Of a DNA stretch of 64,000 nucleotides, positions 14,801-25,589 are shown piece after piece; the stretch's first letter is position 1, and every line of letters starts with the position of its first letter. The stretch spans positions 1 to 64,000 of the forward strand of contig MU400526.1 in the NCBI GenBank assembly GCA_022578965.1, read 5' to 3'. The translations under genes and the position numbers were made by a program. The stretch is from Xylaria sp. FL1777. Its lineage: Eukaryota; Ascomycota; Sordariomycetes; Xylariales; Xylariaceae. Below the pieces are notes generated by a model that did not search any database, was not told the DNA's origin, and was given only the letters and a program-made list of their open reading frames with translations.

Positions 14801-15463
14801 TAAAGAACATTTTAATAATTATTCTAATATTTAAAACATACTTTTTAATATGCTTAAAAGTTATTTAAATTTTAAAAAAATAATTTACGATTAATTAATA
14901 TAATATAACACGCTATTTTATATAAAAACAGCTAAAAATTTTATATAATAATATTTAAAAGTAAGTATAATTATTATTTTAATATTAGTAACTTTTTTTT
15001 AACTTTAATAATAAATATGCTTTTTTATTTTATTAAATAAAGCTGTTTTTACTAAAAAAATAAGCTTTTTTAACTTAAACTAAAATAAAAATAGCTATTT
15101 TTAATATTTTATATTTTAGAAATAACTTTATAATTAAACAAGTAATAATAAAAAAAGCGCTTACTTAAAAAAAACAATATACTATACTTAAAAAGTTTAA
15201 TTTTAATGCTAAATATGCAGTAAAATGCTTAAGTAAAGTATAAATAAAAAAAAATGTAGTTTTATAACTTATAAAACATGCATGCATAAATATAAAAAAA
15301 AAACAAAAAACTTTAATACATTAGCTTTATTAAGCTTTTGCTTATTTATTTATATTATATTATTACTAACTAACTATTACTTATAATAATTATAGCGCTA
15401 AAAGCTACAAGTAATTATAGCTAATATATTTTTTTTTAACTAATAATAGCAGCTTATATATAC
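5803..15463. other. AT-rich RIP-type block up to its right edge
   Basis: Nearly 10 kb of extremely AT-rich DNA holding long T runs (for example 14409-14433) and an ATT microsatellite near 14497-14530. A minus-strand open stretch at 7423-7689 is a hydrophobic Leu/Ile/Asn-rich sequence and looks accidental. I found no LTR pair, terminal inverted repeat or protein relic by eye, although decayed transposons are the likely content. Composition changes over about 150 bp around 15464-15640. Confidence 0.7.
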
Positions 15464-15923
15464 ATGTATATTGTAGAAATACCTGCATGTAACTCATATG
15501 TAGAGGTATATAAAGGCGCAGCAGTACAAGTAAAACATACATATACATATACTCCCGAAACAGCTTCTAAAGACATGTCTCTAGAGTTGAGATCCTTCCA
15601 AAATGGGAAATTAATGACTCCAGCGGTTAAGGTGGGACGACTTGTACGCCCTGGCCGCCGAGGAGGGTGTATATCTCAGCCCGCGGGCGCACAGGAACGA
15701 CCGGTTCCACGGGGACGACTACACGCTTGTCTCGGGGCTGGTCGCGCGGGTGTCGGGGCGGATCGACCACGAGGGCCACTACGTTTTCCTGGGGAGCGAC
15801 GGCGGCTTGTTCGTCGGACGACACCCGCTAGGTCGGGGAGCGCAGCGCATCGCGCCGTCCGCCGAGGGTCCGTATCGCGAGTTTCGGCAGATTGCGCGGG
15901 CTTATTATCAGCTTTTAAAATAA
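15464..15923 (+). pseudogene. Frameshifted gene fragment, unknown protein
   Basis: Two adjoining plus-strand frames seem to belong to one protein. The first runs from ATG 15464 to about 15628 and ends ..NGKLMTPAV. The second starts at about 15630 with RWDDLYALAAEEG and runs to the TAA at 15921-15923, ending ..ARAYYQLLK. One extra base in the TTAAGG at 15627-15632 would explain the break, either a mutation or a sequencing error. The first half is AT-leaning but not RIP-like. The second is strongly GC-rich, with protein-like composition (HGDDYTLVSG, YVFLGSDGG). I do not recognise the family. The 5' end may lie in the RIP block and the 3' flank is an assembly gap, so this may be a piece of a larger or collapsed gene. 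Confidence 0.5.
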
Positions 15924-15938
15924 ATAAGTGATTGGATG

Positions 15939-16041
15939 GGGGGGGGGGGGGGGGGGGGNNNNNNNNNNGTTGTTGCGGGTTGTTTTTTTTTTTTTTTTTA
16001 ATTTTTTTTTTTTTTTTTCCCCCCCCCCCCCCCCCCCCCCC
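15939..16041. other. Assembly gap (10 N) inside homopolymer runs
   Basis: A run of about 20 G leads into ten N at 15959-15968. After the gap come two long T runs (15980-15998 and 16002-16018) and a run of about 23 C to 16041. The ends of such runs are commonly unreliable, so the true sequence and length here are unknown. Confidence 0.9.
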
Positions 16042-16098
16042 CTTTACCCCCTTTACTCCCTTAACCCCCTCACCCCCTGCCCCTTTTAGGTAAGACAA

Positions 16099-17266
16099 AA
16101 AAGAAAATAAAAGAAAAGAAATACCATTGCTAACAGCTTTTTAAACTAGGATTATTACTTCATGTCTGGTAATAGCTCTAAGTATCGATTGTAGAAGTCT
16201 CTGCTTAGAAGAGGCTACGACTGAGTTTATCTATCTATCTCCGTTTGCAGAAGGACTTGCTGCTAACATAGATGATAGAAAAGTAAGATAAGAATAAGGA
16301 GAAGTAGAAAAAAACGGTAAAAGAAGATCGGGCCTGAAGTAAATATCTTAAGTAATTAAGAGCTTGGCTAACATTTAGTTTTATTCATACCCCCTGACAC
16401 CGGATAACTTGCTAACCTTTGACTTAGACGCGCATAATTCTCCATGCAAGATATAGAGAGAGCCCGCCGTCCTAAAGGAGAAAAATCTCTAATAACGGTA
16501 GGAAATCCACAATAGTACCATGTTTTCGCTATTAAGTATTCAGATGTTGATGACATTATTCTTGGTAAGTTCCACTCACTTATTTACCTCACTATCTAGT
16601 CCTAGAATCCATACACATCTACACTTGTGATTTGCTGCTTTGACACAGGTAAAACGAGACCTGTACGGTGGAAATTTATAGGCGAGGTGGAAGTAAATAT
16701 ACACGTAAGCAATAATTCGCACCTTATATACTGGCGAATAAATTATTCGCTTTTCATTATGTCACATTTAATCTTGTCACATGTCATGCTGTGTTCGTAA
16801 AAAAGTATTTCGTATCAATGTCAATTAAAACCGTGTAAAGACCGAACCTAGGCTTTCCCCTAACCAGTTTTCCCCCTAGGTTGCTAGCTATTCATCTATG
16901 ATATTTAAGACGTTCATTTTTTTGCAACACTTATTCTGGCCCTCCCGCTGGCATATCATTCATTCATTGGTGCACTTGACGGTGTCTATTACAAAGAAAC
17001 CTGGGAACATTCATCCCTGATAGTAGCAAGTGCGACATCACCACTACTACTTGCATGTGTCAGTTTAGCGTGCAAAGGACAAGCAGACACACGCTATTAC
17101 TGCTCGGTAAATACTGCGTTGTATTGTTCCTGCTCAAGAATGATATCAACCCGGTACTGAGAACTTGTCCGAGAGTTGCTTGATCCTTAATGCTGGAAAT
17201 GCCCTTTCCCTTGTAGAGCTTGTGGCACTACTATTTATACTCGCTAAGGCTGGAGTTGATGGGAAC
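16099..17266. other. Intergenic, no gene seen
   Basis: DNA of balanced composition, just 3' of the RING gene. The short minus-strand frame at 16368-16556 lacks splice sites or motifs that would make it convincing. I see no tRNA or repeat. Confidence 0.6.
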
Positions 17267-18857
17267 TCATCTTCCGCTAAATCGGTCTCTAATCCAATTA
17301 AACGGCCCGGAACTGGATGATCCCCGATTATCGCGACCTCGGTCACCCTGAGTGGACCCCCGGCTCGACGGTGAAGGGCTTCTAACTCTTGGTGAGCGCT
17401 GGGCGGAGGAACTGTGAGGCGGAGGTGAATTTGAATCTCGTTGACGGTTATACGATCGGTCGTGAGGGGTGGTAGCTAAGCCACGGATGGAATCAAGCCT
17501 CTCTTCCCTTCTCTGTTGTAAGTGCGTCCTCCGTCTCTCAGCCGGTGTGGATCTTGATGATGAAGGATCACTGGACCGCGGTGAATTCTGTGAGCCAGTG
17601 GTTTCGGCGCGTGGCTTGCCAGCAGTGGCACCATCGATAGCGGCGCGGCAGACTGGGCATGAATTGTGTTGCTTCAACCATAGACTGGCGCACTCTTCGT
17701 GAAACCAGTGCTTGCATGGAAGCACTATAACTTCATCTCCTACCTTTACCTCATCAATACAGATTGTACATTCGCCTTTAAGTTCGGGCCCTAACATCTC
17801 TTCGTCTAACTTCCTCTTCGGCAGCGATGCAATAGCATTTTCAGTTGCTGGGGGTGGGGCATTCGATTGGGGGTTAGCTTCCATCAAGTTGGTGATGATG
17901 CGATCTAATGCCTCTTGGGAATAGACGGCATCGCCATGAATGGCGTTAGGGTTTACAATGGAAGCTAGAAGCTGGTTTAAGGCAGTCGCGATGTCCATAG
18001 GGCGTCCAGCACCATCACCATCATTGCCTTGATTGGGACCTCGAGTTGATGGATCATCGCGCTGCATAGGAGAACCCGCAGCCAAGATCTCACTAAATAT
18101 CCTATGGACTAAATTAGTATTGGACAACACCAAAATTTATAATAGGGCTGTTTGGCTTGGTTGTCTACCTTTGAAAGGGATCCTCGGCGCCCAGTGGAGA
18201 GCCTAATCCTGGGGGACCGGAAGGTCGTCTAGTACTGGTGCCTGTAGTAATGGTGAAACTGCTGACGCCTCCGGAAAAACCTGGACCGCGGAATGTTCGA
18301 TAAGTGAAATGAGGTCCAGCGTGATCATCATGAAATAGAGTTTCGGGCCCGGAGCGGCCGACCAGGCCTGGACCACCGAAATCTCCTACCATCTCGGTGA
18401 ATCTGCGCATTATATCGTCGCTACTTCCGGGACTGACTCGTGATCTGCGGCTATAGCCCGACGTTTCAGGCGAACGATGGATAGTGCGTTGGCCAAAGAT
18501 GCCACCTGGTCCGTGGAAGTGGTGCTCCTCAATGTTGCTCTCTTCGGGATCCGAATCAGAGTCATTGTGTCGATGGTGGTGGTGATGGTGATGGAAAAGA
18601 AAGCGTTGCTCCGATTCGGAGTCGACCGAGCTGCCGTTTCTTCGAGGGTCAGACTCAGGAGCGACCTAGCGTATTGTTAGTAGGAATGATCTATAGTCCC
18701 GTGCCGTAGTACGCACAATCTCTATAAACTCTTCGTGGCAAGCGGGGCAAGCAAGACTGTGAGGGTGTTCGTCTTGATACCATTCATATCGGCAGCTGTG
18801 ACAAAACACGATCTCTCGTCCCTCGGCTGGTTCGAGGTGCGGGGACCGGGACGCCAT
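17267..18857 (-). CDS. RING-H2 E3 ubiquitin ligase with N-terminal zinc ribbon (RNF126/RNF115-like)
   Basis: Spliced minus-strand gene: exon 1 18857-18717, exon 2 18665-18169, exon 3 18101-17267, giving 490 aa. The introns are 51 and 67 bp; the first has a clear CTAAC branch point and both keep frame. Residues 19-40 form a zinc ribbon (CHSC, 14 residues, CPAC), as in RNF126/RNF115-type ligases, where it is known to bind ubiquitin or clients. Residues 324-364 form a RING-H2 domain: CTIC, then C-K-H and H-x-x-C, then CPVC. This fold recruits E2 enzymes for substrate ubiquitination. The linker holds a run of seven His (72-78), and the C-terminal 120 residues are Ser/Arg/Pro-rich and disordered. 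ATG 18857 is chosen because the longer frame upstream begins with GTG. The family is clear; the substrates are unknown. Confidence 0.92.
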
Positions 18858-20889
18858 TCGGCCCTGCCTGGATTGTTGATAAGCGGCGAGGGCGGTAATG
18901 CCGAGACCGAGTGCTAGGCTAGCAGTTCGCAGCGCTCGAAAAGCCACCGTGACGGCGGGGATCTTAGGCTATCTTCGGTATGGTCAAGGAACCTAGGGGG
19001 AGGGGCCTTCCGGGAGGATCGAAGAGAGCGGGATAGGATAGAGGGGTAGGTTCCGATACGGCAGCGGCAGCGGACCTTGCCCAGCTGGAAGCGAGAGAAG
19101 AATGTTCTAGACTGTCTGAGAGCCTTGCGTGGAGACGCGGTAGTGTAGAGCGGCAGACTATAGGAAAGCGAGACAAGGCTGACCGCGCTTTAGGGGTGTG
19201 GTTGAACGGGCTCCCACAGCACTACACGATTCTAGCTAGGGAGCGATTATCTGTTTGCATATCTGGTTAGCAGGCGCTGTATCTTGGTTGGTAACGTCAA
19301 ATGCAGGCAGGCGTGGCGCATGACATGCAGGGCCAGGCCGGAAATGGACGACAAGGTCGAGACGTACCACACCATTCGTGACTGGCTGGCTCGAGGTGCG
19401 GAATTGCGTAAGAGAAAACAGCGTCTGATGCGAAGGCTACACAAGGGAGACGGGGTATCTGACAGCAGTCGGAGATGATGTAGGTCTCTCGGGGGGAGGG
19501 GATGTAGGACTACGAGGTATGTATACTCACGGGCAGGACGACGTCGATTCTGGGCAAGGGAGAGAGGTCGGATGCCCGAGGGTCGGTCGATAGAGCTGAG
19601 TGGGCGCGCTAGGTAGGTGCCAGAACCGATTCGGCCGAGTGTTGTGGTATACTGTATAGTGCTCTCGGCGTGTCTCTGGCTCGGCTACTGTCTACAACTC
19701 GACGGGAAAACGATCGGGCGCGCAATACGTTACGTTGCTTGGGATACGGTATGAAAGTGTATAAAGTGTATGACAGTATATGAAAGAATAATACCCAGGT
19801 TAGATGGACATCAAGATGCAGTTGAATAGTGAATAGGCGCGGTAGCCGGAATGAACAACAGAACAAGAGTCACTGTTGCACAAGTTGATGTAAACACAGG
19901 CCATGGGCATTGTTTGTTGGTTGTTCCAGGCTGAATATCTTATTCTGGCAACATTATTCAAAGACCGACCAACGTCGGATGAAGTCAGTGTGGCTGCTAG
20001 GTAGAGTGGTACTGATGGGGTACCTATTCTTGAAAGGTACCTCCCTGTCGACCTGGGCACATAGTGAGGCTAGAGCTCACACATAGAATGAAGGTTGGAA
20101 GCAGAGAGATGGGAGGTAGAGTCCAATTACAGATGCACTAAAAGGGTACCAGTAAATAGGATATGCGTAGGTGCTTTGATTATATTTCTTTCGTCATCTT
20201 GGATGTTCCGCGGGGCAGATGGAAAGCTGAACATTGGAAATGTCATACCTACATCCTACCTACGTACTCGGTACTCTTTTGTCCGTGCATGATTATACAT
20301 ACTGCACAGCCACATGTGGCTAATTATATCCACGAACTAGTATAGGTACCTAGACTATGCATCCATGTAGCAGGTAGCTGGTGTACTATATACATACCTA
20401 CTAACATTACCTAATGCTGATCTATGTACTATGTATGACATGTACGGTATGTTGTCATAAAATAGCACTGTCAATCAATGACACTGCTTCGGGCTGAAAT
20501 GCCTGCATTACCCTGTCCAGATTGCATAACCATGTCATTGCAGCCAAGTGTTATCAATACGCAGGGGGTTGCAGACAGGTGATATAGCTGGAGGTATGTG
20601 TGTGGCCGTCATAAAAGTGAAGAGAGCCTAAAGTACCGTTGTGCCGCCATTCGCTGCTTAAGTTATAATGGAGCTCAGCGCCCACACACGGTAGTCGACC
20701 ATACTCTAAATTGCTTCTTGCGTAGACTGGGTCGAAAACTCGGGCATAAAGTATAGCATAGGTATTATATATATATGATGCGGTAAAGAGGAGGCTGTTC
20801 CTAAAATAAACCAACCGTATTAACGCCTGAGTCAAATGCAATCACCGACGCTCGACTGTACACATTTCCTGTTCTGCTCTGCTTCCTCA
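18858..20889. other. Intergenic and 5' leader region of the RING gene
   Basis: About 2 kb with no convincing gene. Short frames on both strands overlap each other and lack introns or motifs. The right half is rich in TACCTA/TAGGTA motifs (for example 20249-20262, 20343-20351, 20392-20412). The left end probably holds the promoter and leader of the RING gene and the right end the FIS1 3' region. Confidence 0.6.
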
Positions 20890-21542
20890 TCACCGTCTTT
20901 TGCCCCGGAAAAGAATGCCGCCAACTACGCCGGCAGCGATAGCCACACCACTTATAATCGCGACGCCCATCAGCCCTTCTCTCGTCACCTTATCGTCGAT
21001 CAGCCGGCGTAGGTCGGCGGCTTGCAGGTTGGCCGGCTCCTTCTCGAGAAGTAGATCATTGTAGCGCCGCGCCTCGCCATAGTTGCCTAGCTTGTAGTTC
21101 CCCAGGGCAAGGTAGTATAGACATTCGCGGCGGCGTTCGGGTGCTACTCGGAAGATCTCAGATAGTAGGCGTACTCCCGTCTGCTGGTTATTCCTGGAGT
21201 TGGACTTTACGAGACCCTTTGCGCGAAATCGATGTCAGTGGCTATATGTCTGTCGACCTGGCAGTAATGATAGCATCATCGCGGATCGGGGAGCGTACCC
21301 AAGCATAGTTAAATTTGGTTTGGACGCCCACCATATCACCCTCCTTCTCATATTGCGCTCGGAGAACTTGTAGTTCCTCTTCTCTTAGCGGACTAGTTAA
21401 GACGATCAGTTGAAGTTGGCGGGCTTGGGTCGTAAGGTAGGAGCTCACGTTTCCGCATCAACGGCATCTGTCAAATGAATGCAACGTTAGTAAGTAAGAC
21501 AACTCGTTGTTGTAGAAAATACATACGTGGTAACGCAGTCAT
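20890..21542 (-). CDS. FIS1: Mitochondrial fission protein Fis1
   Basis: Four exons: 21542-21527 (16 nt), 21467-21449 (19 nt), 21392-21299 and 21216-20890, giving 151 aa. The introns are 59, 56 and 82 bp, and the first carries TACTAAC. The protein is a TPR-like bundle beginning [20 protein letters not shown]. It contains [20 protein letters not shown] and [26 protein letters not shown], the typical Fis1 core. A single C-terminal membrane segment (about 125-146) with a basic RGKRR tail is the known signal for tail anchoring in the outer mitochondrial or peroxisomal membrane. Fis1 recruits the dynamin Dnm1 through adaptors to divide mitochondria and peroxisomes. The length is normal and nothing is missing. 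It is divergent from SPC24, with 623 bp between the starts. Confidence 0.96.
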
Positions 21543-22165
21543 CTTTTTTCAGTCTGACAAAGTAAGGCCAGAATTGGAGGCTGGAATTCGCAGCGTGGCC
21601 GAGGAGTCCGGCAATGTAAAGATAATGCCTCCAGGAACGGATGCAACTTAAGGGTCGGCGGTCTTGGGGTGAAGACTAGGGAAGACGATAGAAATGGGAT
21701 GTATGTGCTAAGTCGCCTACTGAGCTACGAAATGCAAATGAAGTCCGAAGCTAACCCACCTGATGAGTGAGTGTCTTACCAGGCTAGGTGGAGGTAACGA
21801 ACAGGGCTACCTCCACTAATTAGGTACTTATCTATATCGGTATCCCAATCTACAATGACGCATCGGTGGGCCCGTTAGGTACTTACCGCCTGCACTACTA
21901 GGTAGGTACATAAGCAAGTACTTATTGTCCGAAAGTAATCACCCTGGTGATCACCAAACTTGTTGTTTTGCTAATTACCGCTTCTGGTTAAAGTGGAATT
22001 CTCAGGGAATGGCCATCTGCTTCGAGCCTTCGATTGATGTTACCACTCAGTGAAGAACCATAACTCAAGAACACCTATCATACCACAAAACATTGCAAAC
22101 TCACGACCATAGACGCTGTTATAGGAATTTTACAGACGATCCACCTTATTATAATACCCATCACA
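21543..22165. promoter_or_regulatory. Divergent promoter region between FIS1 and SPC24
   Basis: 623 bp lie between two head-to-head genes, so both promoters must be here. The middle carries several TAGGTACTTA/TAGGTAGGTA motifs (21816-21825, 21876-21910). I cannot assign a transcription-factor site. Co-regulation of the two genes is possible but not shown. Confidence 0.5.
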
Positions 22166-22985
22166 ATGCTGCTCGACGAGGACCCCGCTACGGTACGCGA
22201 CCTGCGCAACCCCAATTCGATCAAATGACGACCAAAAAGATGCTAACTGGTTGATTGCGCAGCTCATTCACCACACGATCAACAATTTCAACACCGCGCC
22301 CGACAAACTAGCTATCTCGCGGATACAAAGCAATGTATCTTCACTAGAGCAGGAGCGCGAGAGGCGCCTACGCGATGCCGAAGCAGCGTTAAAAAGTACG
22401 TGTCCAGCGAGATCCCCTAAAAACCCATATCGCAATCTCTAAACTCGTAAAATAAACAAAGAAGAAGAAGAAGAAGAAGAAGAAGAAGAAGAAGAAAAGA
22501 ACTCCTGCTAACGAAGAGGGAGCTTCCTCCCCTCCGCAGAACTCTCGCGACAGCTAAACACGCAGCAGACGCAATACGAGGAGCTGACGTCGGCGCACTC
22601 GTCGTCGGCGCACGCGAGCGAGATCGCGCGGCTCGACACGCAGAAGTTCCGCATCGCGAAGGCGACGTCGGACCTGGAGATGGAGACGGAGCGGCTGTCG
22701 TCGCAGGCGGCGGACCTCGCGGCGCGGCTGCAGGAGCTCGAGCTGCAGGGCGTCGAGGGCATGGCGGACGAGGCGGCGCGGCGGCGCGACCCCGTCGACG
22801 ACGAGGTCCTGCTGCGCCTCAGCGTCTACCGCAGCCTCGGCATCGACGTCGAGCGCGACGACAAGGACGGCGAGTTCTGCAAGGCCGTCGTGCGCAATGA
22901 TCGCAAGGGCGACGTCCACGTCGTCAACATCGATAAGAAGTTCTCTCGCTTCTTCTACGCTAATTACTTCTGGCAGACGATCTAG
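22166..22985 (+). CDS. SPC24: Kinetochore protein Spc24 (Ndc80 complex)
   Basis: Three exons: 22166-22192, 22263-22395 and 22540-22985, giving 201 aa, the usual size for fungal Spc24. The protein begins MLLDEDPAT, then [10 protein letters not shown]. The middle, from about residue 25 to 120, is charged and heptad-like, a coiled coil with [19 protein letters not shown]. The C-terminal globular domain (137-201) ends [20 protein letters not shown], the hallmark of Spc24. With Spc25 it forms the inner end of the Ndc80 complex, which links microtubules to CENP-T and Mis12 at the centromere. Intron 1 (70 bp) has GCTAAC. Intron 2 (144 bp) contains a GAA microsatellite. Exon 3 is much more GC-rich than the rest. 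Splice junctions keep frame. Confidence 0.96.
22458..22497 (+). repeat. GAA microsatellite in SPC24 intron 2
   Basis: About twelve perfect GAA units within the second intron of SPC24, 5' of a CTAAC branch point near 22507 and the acceptor CAG at 22537-22539. Length variation between strains would alter intron size only. Confidence 0.9.
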
Positions 22986-23494
22986 CTGCGCTGTGCGAGA
23001 GCGATCGTGTGCGGATGGTGCGCTCTAGGTGGGTGGGTGGCTTTCTGAATTAGATGATGAGAATTCACACGAGATATGTGCCTAGATGATTCATGTTAGG
23101 AAGGGATGGCGCATGGCGTTGGAATACCACCGAGGCTGCAAACTTTGAAGAGTCGGTTGACTTTTACATAGTGATTGTAATTGGGAACTGACATTATATT
23201 ATATTTGATTCATGATACATGCGCCTGCTTCCTATTGTCATGAGAGCCGGCTATACTAAAGTTCAACACTTTGAACTCCTTGCGCCACGCCATTTCCGCA
23301 ATTCCCAGATTTTTTCTACAACTGCTCATATATCAGGAGCTTTTCAAAACCATTACCTTCCTTTATTGTTCCAATTCTACCATTGGAGACACATTTTCCT
23401 CAGTCGAATCATAGCAGTCTTTCTAAGGCGTTGAAGCGGCTTCTCAAAATATTGAAGCTGAGCTTAAATGCCTATCTTCCTCGTATTCTCCTCG
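22986..23494. other. Convergent intergenic region, no gene
   Basis: The 3' regions of SPC24 (+) and the membrane-protein gene (-) meet here. The sequence is moderately AT-rich with no supported coding frame. Both transcript ends should lie in this interval. Confidence 0.6.
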
Positions 23495-24293
23495 TTATAC
23501 ACGAAAAAAGTAATCATCTTGATCAACCTTGGTTAGCCCGTGGTGTTTAGTTATAGTTGGTGTCCTCGAGCTAGATCGACTCGGAGACGCAGACCGCCTC
23601 AGTGCCTCCGGGCTCCGCGATCTCGTCATGAAGACCGGTCTCGCTAGTATCCCGGAGCCGGCGGGACCTGACACGAGGGCGCCACCGCTCTGGGATCGGA
23701 AATGGAAACGCCGGTACGGATTCTCGAGCCGCGAGTTGAGATTGCACCACTGCTGTTCTTCGGCATTATCGGTATCCACATCGGTGCTCTCCAGCCTCCA
23801 TCCGCCGACACCCTCGAAGTCCCTTTCCAGACCAATGCTTGGGGTAACTGCGGCAAACCCATCAAGGGCCGACGATGGAACGACCAGTCCGCTACTACCG
23901 CGCCGGTGCGATTTCTCACGTCGCCGATGCTTGAGAGTAGTGGCAGTTGATGAGGAGGGGAGGGATGCTAAAGTCGTCGGGGAGCCGGGCGTCACACCGG
24001 ATGTGCCCCGCGACTATAAATACCTGGAATGAATATCATTCCTCATCGGAAAGGGCTGTTGTAGCGATGCTTACTGTAATATATCGAGCGTGCGTGGCAT
24101 GGCCGATTAAAACGTATCGCAGCGTCTCCAAGCCGACGTCGAAATAGACGAGGAACAGTCTGAGGAAGAGGACGAGGAAAGCGACGATAGTAGTGATGCC
24201 GGCACAGAGCGCGAGGGGAAACGCGACGATGAAGACGAAGGGGAAGACGAAGAACTTGAGAGGACCGAAGAAGAGCACTGGGGAAGATGGCAT
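23495..24293 (-). CDS. Small fungal membrane protein, function unknown
   Basis: Two exons, 24293-24075 and 24013-23495, separated by a 61-bp intron (GTAAGC..ATAG, phase 0), giving 245 aa. Residues 7-30 and 32-52 are hydrophobic and probably form one or two membrane segments (FFVFPFVFIVAFPLALCAG, then TTIVAFLVLFLRLFLVYFDV). The rest is Ser/Arg-rich and disordered, with a short conserved-looking block (DFEGVGGWRLEST) and RSRSPEALRR near the end. The layout resembles uncharacterised fungus-specific proteins, but I cannot name a function. Caution: the opposite strand of exon 1 reads as a Glu/Asp-rich frame, so the hydrophobic segment could in principle be the antisense shadow of acidic codons. 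The in-frame splice and long second exon favour the minus strand. Confidence 0.6.
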
Positions 24294-25589
24294 TGTTCGT
24301 ATTTGAGACGGAAGGGCGCGTGCAGCTTGATATACGGAATCCGCGGGCTCAACGGTTGATTACTCAAGCGATGAGCCAGTTGAATTGTCTCACATGTCGT
24401 TGCGGTTCGGATTTGTTGGGCGAGTGTTTACATACAATTGCCTCGAGGAGTCACTCGACGAGACGGGCTGCTTGAACAACCCGATAGGTTGGAGAGAAAG
24501 GGGGTGAATGGGCTGTGGTGAGAAGATAGAGGAATAGCAATAACAAGGGCCGGGTCTTATACCATACAAAGGCAAAAGTTGGTAAGCATGTAGCTACTTA
24601 TCTAAAGATGGAATTATGCCAAAATAGAGTGTGAACGAGCTCTCAATGGATGGTTGCAACTAGACGATTTCACATGCCAAATGTCGCCATTCCGACAACT
24701 CGGAAACTCAGTCTCAGTCATGCTATTGTCGTGCGACAGGTACTGTGCTGATTGTGGGCATGCAACATACTTTCTAGAAAATTACTGTAATTACCTTAGC
24801 TACGTAGGTACTGTCTGGAATTTGTGGCTATTACGCTCTACTTGTATATCCCGGCGTGAAATTGTCTAGTTTAGCTGCCGATTGTTCTTTAGTATCTTAG
24901 TGGGGTTGGCGGGGTCTTAGCCACATCTCGATGTGAATAAGATGCCTACCTACCAAGAGAAGTTAGGTGATCTAGTGACTCAACCCTGCCTGAACATGAT
25001 GCAAAACGCCTTGGGCAGTGTTTATTGTCTTCTCTGTCACTCAACTTGTCGCCGTTGATATGGCCCTATTTGCATGATAATATATAGCCGACCGTCAACA
25101 CAGCCCATCCATCTCTCCGTTGTCTCGCCCGAAGAAACAAAAAAAGGAGACAACTTGAAGCTCTAGCTACCTACCCCGCCATCTTCTTGGTAATCAAGCC
25201 TGACGTCAAGATAAAGTGCCACCTAGTCTCGTAGGGTCATCGCAACGCCCTCGCAGAAACATCCCAAACCTATCTCGATCTCGGCATTTATAGCGGTGCG
25301 GAAAGCTTATATTGTAGGGAGCGGAGCCTTTGTTCCTGGTCCACAGATAAGTCTGGAGCATAACATTGGTGGTCTTCCGTGATTTCCCTACGAAGCCGTC
25401 AACATCTGCCATAATATCAACCTTTGCGTGTGATCAAGGTTCATAAGCGTTTCGATCGAGTTTTCGTCTCACTCTATTCAACCCGCCAGTCCCACCCTTC
25501 TGGCTTCAGTGAACACACCTGTTTGAGCTTAGTTTGTTCTACCCACTTCTGCTGCCACTACATAAGAACTAGCTTATCGCCTACCTATA
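24294..25589. other. Divergent intergenic region
   Basis: About 1.3 kb between divergent genes, presumably carrying both promoters. TACCTA/TAGGTA motifs occur at about 24802, 24945 and 25171. A 68-codon minus-strand frame (25206-25412) has no motif, intron or recognisable family and is not called. Confidence 0.55.

Noticed and set aside
15676..16098. Minus-strand frame with poly-Gly/Lys/Pro stretches across the gap
   Set aside because: It reads through homopolymers and N bases and is antisense to the better coding fragment.
18858..18947. Longer N-terminus for the RING protein
   Set aside because: The upstream extension starts with GTG; the first ATG in frame is at 18857, just before the zinc ribbon.
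19284..19478. Short basic frame (MDDKVETYHTIRDWLARG..)
   Set aside because: Composition is plausible for a small protein, but there is no family, intron or neighbouring support, and other frames overlap it.
25206..25412. 68-codon minus-strand frame before the TatD gene
   Set aside because: No recognisable domain; position fits a promoter region.
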